Source: an uncultured Rhizobiaceae group bacterium
GTDB taxonomy: Bacteria; Pseudomonadota; Alphaproteobacteria; Rhizobiales; Rhizobiaceae
Assembly: GCA_938030645.1 (NCBI GenBank)
Contig: CALHHQ010000227.1
Span: forward strand, 1-5,737
Length of the DNA stretch: 5,737 nucleotides
Direction: 5' to 3'
The notes under the pieces were generated by a model. It was given only the letters and a program-made list of their open reading frames with translations. It ran no database searches and was not told where the DNA came from. Positions 5,163 through 5,737 of the stretch are shown here, piece after piece. Made by a program: the position numbers and the translations under genes. Within the stretch, counting starts at the first letter, position 1. Every line of letters starts with the position of its first letter.

Positions 5163-5737
5163 ATGAACAAGCACTTTTTGTATTTCGTACGGGGCTGGGT
5201 TTTGGGTTTGAAGATTTTCGACGATCTAATCGGCATCGGTGACATGCGCACAGCTGACCGCTTGCGTGTTTGGCGTTTTCAACTCCGAGCCGTTGCGAAT
5301 ATGGCTCCTGCAATGTCATCGGGACTCATCGCCTCCATACTGCTGCCAGTATATTTTGCATATTTTGGCGGACAGTTTGCAATCGTCTGCGCAGTTTCTG
5401 CTGTATTGATTCTGTTGATCTCATATTTTGTGCACTGGAAATTTCAGATTGAGCGCCATCGCAAGGCTAAATCAAAAGGCATAGCGAAGCTCGAAAAAGT
5501 CGACGAAGGGCAACTTCGTAGCAAAATAAGAGAAGGTCACCTGCTTGTTGCACTATTGGGTATCGTGTGGGGCCTTTACGCTGCCAACCTTTCCCAATTG
5601 TTGCCGCAACAAAGTGTGTTTGCTGCAACAGTTTTGGTGATTGCCGGTTTGATCACGGGTACTTTTTGGTTTGGCGTCATACCATCAATGTCGATGTTGT
5701 TGACTGTGCCGATGGTTCTAGGAACTTGGTACAATGT
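5163..5737 (+). CDS. Multi-helix membrane protein, N-terminal part; probable signalling protein (3' end outside window)
   Basis: The frame from the ATG at 5163 is open to the window edge (191 codons plus two bases), with no stop, so the gene is cut. The first about 48 residues are cytoplasmic-like, with an amphipathic Arg-rich stretch (GDMRTADRLRVWRFQLRAVA). Hydrophobic helices follow at about 50-68 and 72-91. Next is a basic and charged loop (92-122, HRKAKSKG), then further helices at about 125-146, 152-172 and from 174 to the edge. This arrangement of an Arg-rich lead, two helices, a charged loop and three or more helices without large outside loops recalls the membrane anchors of alphaproteobacterial GGDEF/EAL proteins and sensor kinases. 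No output domain is inside the window. An upstream in-frame stop (TAA 5124-5126) and the lack of other start codons in between support 5163. No clear Shine-Dalgarno is seen. It is divergent from the synthase gene. Confidence 0.75.
   Translation, partial: MNKHFLYFVRGWVLGLKIFDDLIGIGDMRTADRLRVWRFQLRAVANMAPAMSSGLIASILLPVYFAYFGGQFAIVCAVSAVLILLISYFVHWKFQIERHRKAKSKGIAKLEKVDEGQLRSKIREGHLLVALLGIVWGLYAANLSQLLPQQSVFAATVLVIAGLITGTFWFGVIPSMSMLLTVPMVLGTWYN

Noticed and set aside
5270..5452. Open frame of 60 codons on the plus strand
   Set aside because: It overlaps the larger edge gene from 5163 in another frame; its Cys/Ser/Arg-rich product is not protein-like, whereas the 5163 frame gives clear membrane helices.
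1..5737. CRISPR arrays, insertion sequences, tRNA or rRNA genes
   Set aside because: No regularly spaced repeats, transposase-like frames, terminal inverted repeats or tRNA-like cloverleafs were seen on either strand.

Overview
The window looks like a chromosomal stretch of an alphaproteobacterium. The base composition is balanced rather than GC-rich. The kinase and receiver style, and the alpha-oxoamine synthase clade as I recall it, fit Hyphomicrobiales- or Rhodobacterales-like bacteria. I cannot name a genus. It holds four complete genes and two genes cut by the window edges. No gene-free stretch exceeds 300 bases; the longest are 4963-5162 (200 bases) and 2951-3125 (175 bases).

Layout: (a) 2-451, plus strand, is the C-terminal part of an EamA/DMT-family membrane transporter. 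(b) 532-2469, plus strand, is a hybrid histidine kinase with six predicted membrane helices, HisKA, HATPase_c and a C-terminal receiver. It is followed on the same strand by a single-domain, DivK-like receiver (2582-2950). (c) A perfect 19-bp hairpin at 3027-3069 separates this pair from a convergent minus-strand pair and probably terminates both. (d) The minus-strand pair, read right to left, is a PLP-dependent alpha-oxoamine synthase (3592-4962) followed after 37 bp by a second single-domain receiver (3126-3554). (e) After a 200-bp divergent intergenic region, a plus-strand gene starts at 5163 and runs off the right edge. It encodes the membrane-embedded N-terminus of what is probably a signalling protein.

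How the genes may work together: an acyl-CoA/amino-acid condensing enzyme sits among a six-helix membrane hybrid kinase, two stand-alone receivers and a second multi-helix membrane protein. This has the same ingredients as the CqsA/CqsS system of Vibrio (CAI-1) and the LqsA/LqsS/LqsR system of Legionella (LAI-1), where an alpha-oxoamine synthase makes an alpha-hydroxyketone signal sensed by a six-helix kinase. The enzyme shares CqsA-like local features, such as a Gly-Trp in the middle of the large domain and an EGAR segment after the PLP-stacking histidine. The working hypothesis is therefore a small-molecule (alpha-hydroxyketone-like) cell-cell signalling module in an alphaproteobacterium. 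The domain content and gene order are read directly from the sequence. The signalling role is inference, and a lipid or other biosynthetic role for the enzyme is not excluded.
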